Positions 1 to 5,269 of a DNA stretch of 7,750 nt are shown one piece after another. The position numbers and the translations under genes were made by a program. The notes under the pieces are model-generated. The model was not told the origin of the DNA. It ran no database searches and saw only the letters and a program-made list of their open reading frames with translations. Numbering within the stretch: position 1 is the first letter of the stretch; each line of letters begins with the position of its first letter. The stretch comes from Actinomycetes bacterium (lineage in GTDB: Bacteria; Actinomycetota; Actinomycetes; Actinomycetales; Cellulomonadaceae). The DNA lies in contig JAEWGQ010000398.1 in the NCBI GenBank assembly GCA_023388235.1, positions 1 to 7,750 on the forward strand, written 5' to 3'.

Positions 1-96
1 GCGCTCGAGCTCGGCTGCACCGGCTGCGGCTCGCGGGAGCGCACCGCGCCGTCGTGCGCGGGCTGCCCGTTCGCCGGGGGCCCCGCGGTGCGCTGA
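1..96 (+). CDS. C-terminal end of an unidentified Cys-rich protein (partial)
   Basis: An open frame enters from the left edge and stops at TGA 94-96, giving 31 visible residues. Four cysteines are arranged C-x2-C-x9-C-x2-C (visible residues 6, 9, 19 and 22), followed by a short Gly/Ala/Pro tail. Two CxxC pairs at a C-terminus suggest a zinc ribbon or an iron-sulfur ligand set, but the fragment is too short to name a family. The arrangement resembles, without matching, the C-terminal [2Fe-2S] motif of FhuF-type ferric reductases. The stop lies 61 bp before the next start on the same strand, so the two genes could be cotranscribed. The frame itself rests only on its openness and the ordered cysteines. 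Confidence 0.5.
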   Translation, partial: ALELGCTGCGSRERTAPSCAGCPFAGGPAVR

Positions 97-121
97 CCGG
101 CGCCCGCGTGCTGGACGTCCC

Positions 122-150
122 GGGACGGCCCCCCGGCCCGGTGCGACACT
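122..150 (+). promoter_or_regulatory. Weak candidate promoter for the dehydrogenase gene
   Basis: GGGACG (122-127) and GACACT (145-150) are separated by exactly 17 bp, and the expected transcription start falls at or next to the GTG at 158. No Shine-Dalgarno-like purine run precedes that GTG, so a leaderless transcript, common in actinobacteria, is possible. Both hexamers match consensus poorly, so this is a suggestion only. Confidence 0.22.
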
Positions 151-157
151 GAGCCGC

Positions 158-3082
158 GTGCCGACCGCCACGTCCTCCGCCCCGGACGCCTCCCGGGCCG
201 CCGACGCCGCCGAGCTCGTCCGCGCGCTGCGCGCCGCCGTCGCCGGCGGGGTGGACGACTCGACCCGCCGCCGCGCCGAGTACTCCACCGACGCGTCGAA
301 CTACCGGGTCGTCCCGTCCGTCGTCGTGTTCCCCCGCGACGTGGACGACGCGCTCGCCGCCCTCGAGGTCGCGCGCGGCCTCGGCGCCCCCGTGACCTCC
401 CGGGGCGGCGGCACCTCCGTGGCCGGCAACGCGGTCGGCACCGGCGTGGTGCTCGACTGGTCGCGGCACGTCAACCGGGTGCTCGACGTCGACCCCGGCA
501 CCGGCACCGCCCGCGTCGAGCCCGGCGTCGTCATGGCCGCGCTGCAGCGGGCCGCCGCCCCGCACGGCCTGCGGTTCGGCCCCGACCCGTCCACCCAGGC
601 GCGCGCCACCCTCGGCGGCATGATCGGCAACAACGCCTGCGGTCCCCGCGCGGTCGCGTACGGCCGGACCGCCGACAACGTGCTCGAGCTCGACGTCGTC
701 GACGGCCGCGGGCGCCGGTTCACCGCCGGGCGGGGGCTCGACCCCGTGCCCGGCCTGGACGCGCTGGTCCGCGCGGAGATGGACGTGCTGCGCACCGAGC
801 TCGGCCGGTTCGGCCGCCAGGTGTCCGGCTACTCCCTCGAGCACCTGCTGCCCGAGAAGGGCGCCGACCTGGCGAAGGCGCTCGTCGGCACGGAGGGCAC
901 GGTCGTCACCCTGCTCGGCGCCACCGTCCGGCTGGTCCCGGTGTCCGCCGCGCCCGTCCTCGTCGTGCTCGGCTACCCCGACATGCCGACCGCCGCCGAC
1001 GCCGTGCCCGCGCTCCTCGCGCACCGGCCGCTGGCGATCGAGGGCATGGACGCCCGGCTCGTGGACGTGGTCCGCCGCGTCAAGGGCGCCGCCGCCGTCC
1101 CGCCGCTGCCCGAGGGCGCCGGCTGGCTCATGGTCGAGGTCGGCGGCGACACCGTCGGCGAGGCGCTCGACGCCGCCCGGGCGCTCGCGGCCGACGCCGG
1201 CACCCGCGCGGTCGGCGTCTTCCCGCCCGGCCCGGAGGCCGCCGCCATGTGGCGGATCCGCGAGGACGGCGCCGGGCTCGGCGGACGCACGCCGTCGGGG
1301 GAGCAGGCCTGGCCCGGCTTCGAGGACTCCGCCGTCCCGCCCGAGCGGCTCGGCGGCTACCTGCGCGAGCTCGAGGCGCTCATGGCGGCGCACCGGGTGG
1401 ACGGCCTCGCGTACGGCCACTTCGGCGACGGCTGCGTGCACCTGCGCCTCGACGTGCCGATGGCCCGGTCCGGCGACCCGCTGCGGGCGTTCATGACCGA
1501 CGCCGCGCACCTCGTCGCGCAGCACGGCGGCTCCCTGTCCGGCGAGCACGGCGACGGCCGCGCCCGGTCCGAGCTGCTGCCCGTCATGTACTCGTCGCGC
1601 GCCATCGGGGCGTTCGAGGCGTTCAAGGACCTGCTCGACCCGGACGACCTGCTCAACCCCGGCGTGCTCGTGCGGCCCCGCCCGCTCGACGCCGACCTGC
1701 GCCGCCCGCACGCGCGTCCCCTGCCGGCCGGCCACGGCGGTTTCGCGTACCCGCACGACGACGGCGACTTCACGACCGCCGTGCACCGCTGCGTCGGCGT
1801 CGGCAAGTGCCGGGCGGACTCCACCGCCGCCGGCGGGTTCATGTGCCCGTCGTACCTCGCGACCCGGGACGAGAAGGACTCCACCCGCGGCCGCGCCCGG
1901 GTGCTGCAGGAGATGGCCAACGGCACGCTCGTGTCCCGCGGCTGGTCCGCCCCCGAGGTGCACGAGGTCCTCGACCTCTGCCTGTCCTGCAAGGCCTGCT
2001 CGTCCGACTGCCCCGCCGGCGTCGACATGGCGCAGTACAAGGCGGAGGTCCTGCACCGCACCTACCGCCGCCGGCTCCGCCCGGTGAACCACTACGCGCT
2101 CGGCTGGCTGCCGCGGTGGACCCGGCTCGTCACCGGCGTGCCCGGCCTGGCGCGGCTCGCCAACGCCGTCCTGGGGGTGCGCCCGCTCGCCCGGCTCGTG
2201 CTGCGCGCCGGCGGCATGGACCCGCGCCGCTCCATGGTCGACTTCGCCCCCGCCCCGTTCCGGACGCGCGTGCGCCGGGGGCAGGTGGACGTCCGCCGCG
2301 GCGGGGCGCCCGCACCCGGCACCGACCTCGCCGTCACCGCGACGTCCGGCCGCCCCCCGGTGCTCCTGTGGACCGACTCGTTCAGCGACACCCTCGCCCC
2401 GTCCGTGCCCGTCGCCGCGGTCCAGGTGCTGCGGGCCGCCGGGTACGAGGTGCTGGTACCCGACCACGAGGCGTGCTGCGGCCTGACGTGGATCTCCACC
2501 GGGCAGCTCGACGGCGCCCGCAAGCGGCTCACGCACCTGCTCGAGGTGCTCGGCCCCTACGCCGTCAACGGCGTCCCGATCGTCGGCCTGGAGCCGTCCT
2601 GCACCGCCGTGCTGCGCTCGGACCTGCTGGACCTGCTGCCGGACGACCCGCGTGCCGTCGCCGTCGCGCGAGCCACCCGGACGCTCGCCGAGCTGCTCAC
2701 GGCGCCCGCGCCCGTCGGACCGGGGGACCGGTGGCAGCTCCCCGACCTGTCGGACGTCACCGCCGTCGTGCAGCCGCACTGCCACCACCACGCCGTCATG
2801 ACCTTCACGCCCGACCAGGCGCTGCTGCGCGACGCCGGCGCGACGTTCTCCACGCTCGCCGGCTGCTGCGGCCTCGCGGGGAACTTCGGCATGGAGGCGG
2901 GGCACTACGACGTCTCCGTGCAGGTCGCCGAGCACGCGCTGCTCCCGGCGCTGCGCGCGGCCGCCCCCGGGGACGTCTACCTCGCCGACGGGTACTCGTG
3001 CCGCACGCAGGCGGACCAGCTGGCCGGCGTCCGGGGCGTCCACCTCGCGGAGCTCCTCGCGGCGCACCTGCCGCGCGCCTGA
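158..3082 (+). CDS. FAD/iron-sulfur D-2-hydroxyacid dehydrogenase (GlcD-GlcF fusion type)
   Basis: This 974-residue flavoprotein likely oxidises a D-2-hydroxyacid (D-lactate, D-2-hydroxyglutarate or glycolate) to the 2-oxoacid and passes electrons through Fe-S centres to a membrane acceptor. The N-terminal half is an FAD-binding PCMH domain: RGGGTS at residues 82-87, IGNNACGP from 156, GTEGT from 244. It continues into the FAD-oxidase C-terminal domain: YGHFGDGCVH at 419-428, SGEHGDG at 461-467, LLNPG near 500. A two-cluster ferredoxin part follows, with C545-x5-C551-x11-C563-P and then C608-x2-C611-x2-C614-x3-C618-P. Last come two CCG modules: CC at 773-774 with C815, and C875 with CC at 903-904. 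Length and order match the E. coli YdiJ class (about 1,000 residues). Substrate cannot be read from sequence. GTG 158 is the first usable start; no clear Shine-Dalgarno or downstream terminator is seen. Confidence 0.92.
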   Translation: MPTATSSAPDASRAADAAELVRALRAAVAGGVDDSTRRRAEYSTDASNYRVVPSVVVFPRDVDDALAALEVARGLGAPVTSRGGGTSVAGNAVGTGVVLDWSRHVNRVLDVDPGTGTARVEPGVVMAALQRAAAPHGLRFGPDPSTQARATLGGMIGNNACGPRAVAYGRTADNVLELDVVDGRGRRFTAGRGLDPVPGLDALVRAEMDVLRTELGRFGRQVSGYSLEHLLPEKGADLAKALVGTEGTVVTLLGATVRLVPVSAAPVLVVLGYPDMPTAADAVPALLAHRPLAIEGMDARLVDVVRRVKGAAAVPPLPEGAGWLMVEVGGDTVGEALDAARALAADAGTRAVGVFPPGPEAAAMWRIREDGAGLGGRTPSGEQAWPGFEDSAVPPERLGGYLRELEALMAAHRVDGLAYGHFGDGCVHLRLDVPMARSGDPLRAFMTDAAHLVAQHGGSLSGEHGDGRARSELLPVMYSSRAIGAFEAFKDLLDPDDLLNPGVLVRPRPLDADLRRPHARPLPAGHGGFAYPHDDGDFTTAVHRCVGVGKCRADSTAAGGFMCPSYLATRDEKDSTRGRARVLQEMANGTLVSRGWSAPEVHEVLDLCLSCKACSSDCPAGVDMAQYKAEVLHRTYRRRLRPVNHYALGWLPRWTRLVTGVPGLARLANAVLGVRPLARLVLRAGGMDPRRSMVDFAPAPFRTRVRRGQVDVRRGGAPAPGTDLAVTATSGRPPVLLWTDSFSDTLAPSVPVAAVQVLRAAGYEVLVPDHEACCGLTWISTGQLDGARKRLTHLLEVLGPYAVNGVPIVGLEPSCTAVLRSDLLDLLPDDPRAVAVARATRTLAELLTAPAPVGPGDRWQLPDLSDVTAVVQPHCHHHAVMTFTPDQALLRDAGATFSTLAGCCGLAGNFGMEAGHYDVSVQVAEHALLPALRAAAPGDVYLADGYSCRTQADQLAGVRGVHLAELLAAHLPRA

Positions 3083-3112
3083 CAGCGGCCGGCGGGGCGC
3101 CGACCCGCGGAT

Positions 3113-3141
3113 TTGGGGGAGCGGCCCGCGTGCCGTAGTCT
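3113..3141 (+). promoter_or_regulatory. Candidate promoter of rplJ-rplL
   Basis: TTGGGG (3113-3118) and TAGTCT (3136-3141) are spaced by exactly 17 bp, a good fit to a housekeeping sigma-70-type actinobacterial promoter (TTGNNN / TANNNT). Transcription would begin near 3148-3149, leaving a leader of about 219 nt before rplJ. It sits only 30 bp after the dehydrogenase stop, so rplJL has its own promoter even if upstream transcription reads through. Confidence 0.65.
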
Positions 3142-3148
3142 GGTCGCT

Positions 3149-3367
3149 GCCCAAGACCGCAGGTCGTCGGCTCCCGTGCTCGTCCCACCTCCGTGGGTCG
3201 CGTCCGGAGGCCGCCCGAAGTCCCGCTCCGGCGGAGGCCCGCGCAGGCGAGGATTCGATGGTCGTGCGTGCGAACGCGCGAGATGCGAGCCCCGGCCTGC
3301 GCCGGGGCTCTTCCTCTGTGCGGGGTCGAGGACGACGCCCGGCGGCACCACCATCGGAAGGATTGCC
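3149..3367 (+). ncRNA. Ribosomal protein L10 leader (autoregulatory 5' UTR)
   Basis: The stretch between the predicted transcription start and rplJ is about 219 nt, gene-free and strongly folded. AAGACCGCAGGTCG begins at 3153 and CCGCGCAGGCGAGG at 3239. These resemble, from memory, the conserved halves of actinobacterial L10 leaders. Between them is a CCCAC/GTGGG hairpin (3184-3188 with 3193-3197). CCTCCG (3188-3193) can instead pair with CGGAGG (3205-3210), so alternative folds exist. In known systems the L10(L12) complex binds this leader and lowers expression of its own operon by attenuation or reduced translation. A GGAAGGA Shine-Dalgarno (3356-3362) lies 5 nt before rplJ. Position and conserved words support the call; the exact family fold was not computed. 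Confidence 0.7.
3287..3315 (+). terminator. Attenuator-like hairpin in the rplJ leader
   Basis: GAGCCCCGGC (3287-3296) and GCCGGGGCTC (3301-3310) form a perfect 10-bp stem around a CTGC loop, followed by TTCCT. The tail is pyrimidine-rich but has few T residues, so as an intrinsic terminator it would be leaky. That suits partial attenuation of a transcript that must be made in bulk. It lies within the leader, 57 nt before rplJ. Confidence 0.6.
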
Positions 3368-3898
3368 ATGGCGAGGCCGGACAAGGCAGCCGCCGTCGCG
3401 GAGATCGCGGACCTGTTCCGCGAGTCCAACGCGGCCGTGCTGACCGAGTACCGCGGGCTCACCGTCAAGCAGCTCAAGACGCTGCGACGGTCGCTCGGCG
3501 GCAACGCGAACTACGCCGTGGTGAAGAACACGCTGACCGCGATCGCGGCCAAGGAAGCCGGGATCGAGGGGATCGACGACGCGCTCAAGGGCCCGTCCGC
3601 GATCGCCTTCGTCACCGGTGACCCGGTCGAGGCGGCCAAGGGTCTGCGTGACTTCGCCAAGGCGAACCCCGCACTGGTCATCAAGGGCGGTGTCCTCGAC
3701 GGACGCGCCCTGACCGCTGCGGAGGTCACCAAGCTCGCGGACCTCGAGTCCCGCGAGGTCCTGCTGGCCAAGGCGGCCGGTGCGATGAAGGCCAAGCTGT
3801 TCCAGGCGGCTTACCTCTTCACCGCGCCCGCGTCCCAGGCCGTGCGCACCGTCGAGGCCCTGCGGGCCAAGCAGGAGACTGCCGACACCGCTGCCTGA
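3368..3898 (+). CDS. rplJ: 50S ribosomal protein L10
   Basis: L10 binds 23S rRNA at the GTPase-associated centre and anchors L7/L12 dimers to form the ribosomal stalk. The 176-residue product has the usual family length. The N-terminal domain shows [18 protein letters not shown] (residues 26-43) and VVKNTL (51-56), typical of bacterial L10. The mixed domain follows, and from about residue 138 a long Ala-rich helical tail corresponds to the segment that binds L12 dimers. ATG 3368 is chosen although the frame is open upstream, because it follows GGAAGGA by 5 nt and gives the canonical [11 protein letters not shown]-terminus. It is the first gene of a two-gene unit with rplL. Control by L10 binding to the leader is inferred from the family and from the leader seen here. 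Confidence 0.97.
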   Translation: MARPDKAAAVAEIADLFRESNAAVLTEYRGLTVKQLKTLRRSLGGNANYAVVKNTLTAIAAKEAGIEGIDDALKGPSAIAFVTGDPVEAAKGLRDFAKANPALVIKGGVLDGRALTAAEVTKLADLESREVLLAKAAGAMKAKLFQAAYLFTAPASQAVRTVEALRAKQETADTAA

Positions 3899-3950
3899 GC
3901 CGCCCGGGCTCAGCCGCTCCCACACTGCCCCCGCCGGTCACCGTGACCGG
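3895..3950 (+). promoter_or_regulatory. Two hairpins in the rplJ-rplL gap
   Basis: CTGAGCC (3895-3901) pairs with GGCTCAG (3907-3913) around a 5-nt loop and includes the rplJ stop codon. CCGGTCAC (3934-3941) pairs with GTGACCGG (3943-3950) around one central base, so it is a near-perfect palindrome. Neither has a T-tract. They could be processing or stability elements separating the two cistrons, which need unequal output because several L7/L12 copies are needed per L10. The pairing is seen; the role is inferred. Confidence 0.45.
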
Positions 3951-3979
3951 AGGGGATCGAGACGGAAGGAACCGCCATC

Positions 3980-4375
3980 ATGGCGAAGCTCACCACCGAC
4001 GAGCTCATCGACGCGTTCAAGGAGCTCACCCTCATCGAGCTCTCCGAGTTCGTGAAGGCGTTCGAGGAGACCTTCGACGTCACCGCCGCGGCCCCGGCCG
4101 CCGTCGCCGTCGCCGCCCCGGCTGCCGGCGGTGCCGGTGCCGACGCCCCCGCCGAGGAGGAGAAGGACGAGTTCGACGTCGTCCTCGAGGCCGCCGGCGA
4201 CAAGAAGATCCAGGTCATCAAGGAGGTGCGCGCCCTGACCTCCCTCGGCCTGAAGGAGGCCAAGGACCTCGTCGACGGCGCGCCGAAGCCGGTCCTGGAG
4301 AACGTCAACAAGGAGACCGCGGACAAGGCCAAGGCCGCCCTCGAGGGCGCCGGCGCCACCGTCACCCTCAAGTGA
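3980..4375 (+). CDS. rplL: 50S ribosomal protein L7/L12
   Basis: L7/L12 is the multicopy stalk protein that recruits and stimulates translational GTPases. The product is 131 residues, near the family norm. The N-terminal dimerisation helices that dock on L10 occupy about residues 1-34 ([20 protein letters not shown]). A flexible Ala/Pro/Gly hinge covers about 35-58. The globular C-terminal domain includes [20 protein letters not shown] and ends in GATVTLK. The acidic composition is typical. GGAAGGA (3964-3970) lies 9 nt before ATG 3980. It is 81 bp downstream of rplJ on the same strand, clearly the same unit, and is followed closely by a strong hairpin. Confidence 0.98.
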   Translation: MAKLTTDELIDAFKELTLIELSEFVKAFEETFDVTAAAPAAVAVAAPAAGGAGADAPAEEEKDEFDVVLEAAGDKKIQVIKEVRALTSLGLKEAKDLVDGAPKPVLENVNKETADKAKAALEGAGATVTLK

Positions 4376-4428
4376 CCCGCTCCGGCGGCCGGGCGCGCAC
4401 GCGCACCTGACCGCCGGGTCGCCTCGCG

Positions 4429-4462
4429 CGAAGGCCCGCACCCCCCGGGGTGCGGGCCTTCG
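4429..4462 (+). terminator. Strong hairpin closing rplJ-rplL
   Basis: CGAAGGCCCGCACCCC (4429-4444) and its exact complement (4447-4462) give a perfect 16-bp, GC-dominated stem; the real loop is probably 4 nt or more. No T-run follows (cgccgtcccc), so it is an I-shaped actinobacterial-type terminator or an RNA processing/3'-end stability element. Because rpoB has its own promoter downstream, partial or complete termination here is plausible. Confidence 0.78.
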
Positions 4463-4523
4463 CCGTCCCCGGCCCCGCCCTGCGCCGCCCCGCTCCGCCC
4501 CGCTCCGCCGAACTGCTGGCTCC

Positions 4524-4669
4524 CGGACGAGCACCCGTTCGGAGACTCCGAACGCGCTCGGAGAGCTCCCCGCGGGCTCGTGGTCCTCTGGCGACCACCC
4601 CGACCACCCGTCGGAGCCTCCCTCGGTACCGACGGACACGCGCGCGGGCGCCCCGATCGCCCGGTTGCC
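4524..4669 (+). repeat. Large direct repeat, copy 1
   Basis: This 146-bp unit begins CGGACGAGCACCCGTTCGG. It matches the segment at 4757-4900 with about nine substitutions and one 2-nt indel (about 92% by eye). Internal structure includes the palindrome CGTTCGGAGACTCCGAACG (4536-4554) and the inverted pair CCGTCGG (4608-4614) / CCGACGG (4629-4635). On the minus strand the five amino-acid differences from copy 2 come from about seven base changes, which argues against selection on a protein. Confidence 0.9.
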
Positions 4670-4701
4670 CGTGCTCGATCGCGTGCGTCCGATCGCACGT
4701 C

Positions 4702-4738
4702 GCGCCCGACCGCCGGGGTGCCTGCGTGCGATCGCACG
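4702..4738 (+). repeat. 37-bp CGATCG-centred repeat, copy 1
   Basis: This 37-bp segment recurs at 4942-4978 with a single mismatch (G to A at the eighth base). It ends in the perfect 14-bp palindrome CGTGCGATCGCACG (4725-4738). It belongs to a looser family of ~20-bp repeats of the form GATCGC-n-GGGTGCCTGCG. Confidence 0.85.
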
Positions 4739-4756
4739 AGCGTCCGCGCCGACCGC

Positions 4757-4900
4757 CGGACGAGCACCCGTTCGGAGGCTCCGAACGTGCTCGGAGAGTT
4801 CCCCGCGGGCTCGTGGTCCTCTGGCGACCACCACGACCACCCGTCGGAGCCTCCCTCCGTGTCGACGGACACGCGCGGGCGCCCTGATCGCCCGGGTGCC
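4757..4900 (+). repeat. Large direct repeat, copy 2
   Basis: This 144-bp unit is the best-preserved partner of copy 1, offset by 233 bp at its left end. It keeps the 19-bp palindrome with a different central base (CGTTCGGAGGCTCCGAACG, 4769-4787). It also has GTGGTC (4813-4818) pairing with GACCAC (4826-4831), and CCGTCG (4841-4846) pairing with CGACGG (4863-4868). Confidence 0.9.
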
Positions 4901-4941
4901 TGCGCCCGATCGCCAGGATGCCTGCGCCGATCGCGCGGTCC

Positions 4942-4978
4942 GCGCCCAACCGCCGGGGTGCCTGCGTGCGATCGCACG
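4942..4978 (+). repeat. 37-bp CGATCG-centred repeat, copy 2
   Basis: This is the second copy of the segment at 4702-4738, 240 bp downstream, with the same terminal 14-bp palindrome (4965-4978). Just upstream, two ~21-22-bp sub-repeats (GATCGCCCGGGTGCCTGCG from 4886 and GATCGCCAGGATGCCTGCG from 4908) lie head to tail. Confidence 0.85.
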
Positions 4979-5043
4979 TGCACCCGCGCCCAACCGGCGG
5001 CGTGCACGCGTCCGATCAGCCGGCGTCGCGTCCGATCGGCCCT

Positions 5044-5135
5044 CGTTCGGAGGCTCCCAGCGTCGGCGGAGGGGTCCACGCGGGGTCGTGGTGGTGCGTG
5101 GACCACCACGACAGTCCGTCGGAGTCTCCCAACGG
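5044..5135 (+). repeat. Large direct repeat, degenerate copy 3
   Basis: These 92 bp align without a gap to 4769-4860 of copy 2 with about 22 mismatches (about 76% identity). The best-kept blocks are CGTTCGGAGGCTCC, ACCACCACGAC and GTCGGAG. The right arm of the palindrome is eroded (CTCCCAGCG instead of CTCCGAACG). The central hairpin, in contrast, is longer than in the other copies. Confidence 0.75.
5073..5112 (+). promoter_or_regulatory. Pair of mutually exclusive hairpins
   Basis: GGTCCACGC (5073-5081) pairs perfectly with GCGTGGACC (5096-5104). GTCGTGGTGGT (5085-5095) pairs perfectly with ACCACCACGAC (5102-5112). The right arms overlap at 5102-5104, and the loop of the second hairpin lies in the right arm of the first, so both cannot form at once. 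This geometry is seen in attenuators. It matters only if transcripts cross this position, for example read-through from rplL. Confidence 0.5.
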
Positions 5136-5218
5136 GACGAGCGGCGCGCGGGGGCGCCCGGGGAGGAGCGGCGCGCGGGGGTGCGAGGGGGAGGACCGGC
5201 GCGCGGGGGCGCGAGGGG
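5136..5218 (+). repeat. Three tandem G-rich 27-28-bp repeats
   Basis: Units at 5136-5162, 5163-5190 and 5191-5218 each contain GGCGCGCGGGGG (at 5143, 5170 and 5198) preceded by a GASGASC-like heptamer. Six runs of four or five G (5150-5154, 5160-5163, 5177-5181, 5187-5191, 5205-5209, 5215-5218) lie on the plus strand. This gives quadruplex potential 17 bp before the rpoB -35 box. Confidence 0.85.
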
Positions 5219-5234
5219 CCAATATCACGGGTGG

Positions 5235-5263
5235 TGGACATTGCGCCAGGGGTGTACTACGCT
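5235..5263 (+). promoter_or_regulatory. rpoB promoter
   Basis: TGGACA (5235-5240) and TACGCT (5258-5263) are separated by exactly 17 bp, close to the actinobacterial housekeeping consensus. Transcription would start around 5270-5272, giving a leader of about 140 nt. AGCGC-TTT-GCGCT (5264-5276) is an inverted repeat lying across the predicted start. The GC-rich discriminator would suit growth-rate or stringent control, which is an inference. A second -10-like box, TATAAC (5297-5302), has no convincing -35 at normal spacing. Confidence 0.72.
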
Positions 5264-5269
5264 AGCGCT

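Larger units (their letters stand above)
4463..5230. other. Gene-free, repeat-rich rplL-rpoB spacer
   Basis: No coding gene is supported across these 768 bp. Long open frames exist on both strands, as expected at this GC content, but the direct repeats fall in different frames and show no coding signature. The left edge is C-rich, with CCCCGCTCCG tandemly doubled (4488-4507). Then come two near-identical ~145-bp repeats, each followed by a CGATCG-rich segment, a third degenerate copy, and a G-rich triplet repeat abutting the rpoB promoter. All three large copies point the same way, which indicates tandem duplication of a ~230-275-bp segment rather than independent insertions. No transposase fragment, terminal inverted repeats or target-site duplication are visible. 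Confidence 0.8.

Noticed and set aside
3092..3108. Terminator after the dehydrogenase gene
   Set aside because: The GCGGG/CCCGC stem is only 5 bp with a 7-nt loop and no T-tract, too weak to call.
1249..3138. 629-codon plus-strand open frame inside the dehydrogenase
   Set aside because: It is an alternate-frame shadow, dominated by Arg/Pro/Ala; all conserved flavin and Fe-S motifs are in the other frame.
4728..4735. Cyanobacterial HIP1 octamer GCGATCGC
   Set aside because: The octamer is present here and at 4968-4975, but the genes and base composition are actinobacterial, and the octamer sits within a local repeat rather than showing genome-wide iteration.
4536..4787. LexA (SOS) operators at the GTTC...GAAC palindromes
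   Set aside because: The SOS box of Gram-positive bacteria has GAAC-N4-GTTC order; here the halves are inverted and separated by nine bases.
4524..5135. CRISPR array
   Set aside because: The repeats are ~145 bp with ~90-130 bp between them, imperfect, and made of smaller palindromic elements. No short uniform repeat/spacer pattern or cas gene is present.
4463..5230. Insertion sequence or MITE remnant
   Set aside because: No transposase-like frame, no terminal inverted repeats bounding the units, and no target duplication could be found.
3910..5241. Long minus-strand open frame opposite rplL and the spacer
   Set aside because: It is antisense to a clear rplL. The two near-identical repeats fall in different frames of it (offset 233 bp), the product is Arg/Gly/Pro-rich low-complexity sequence, and there is no ribosome site or family motif.
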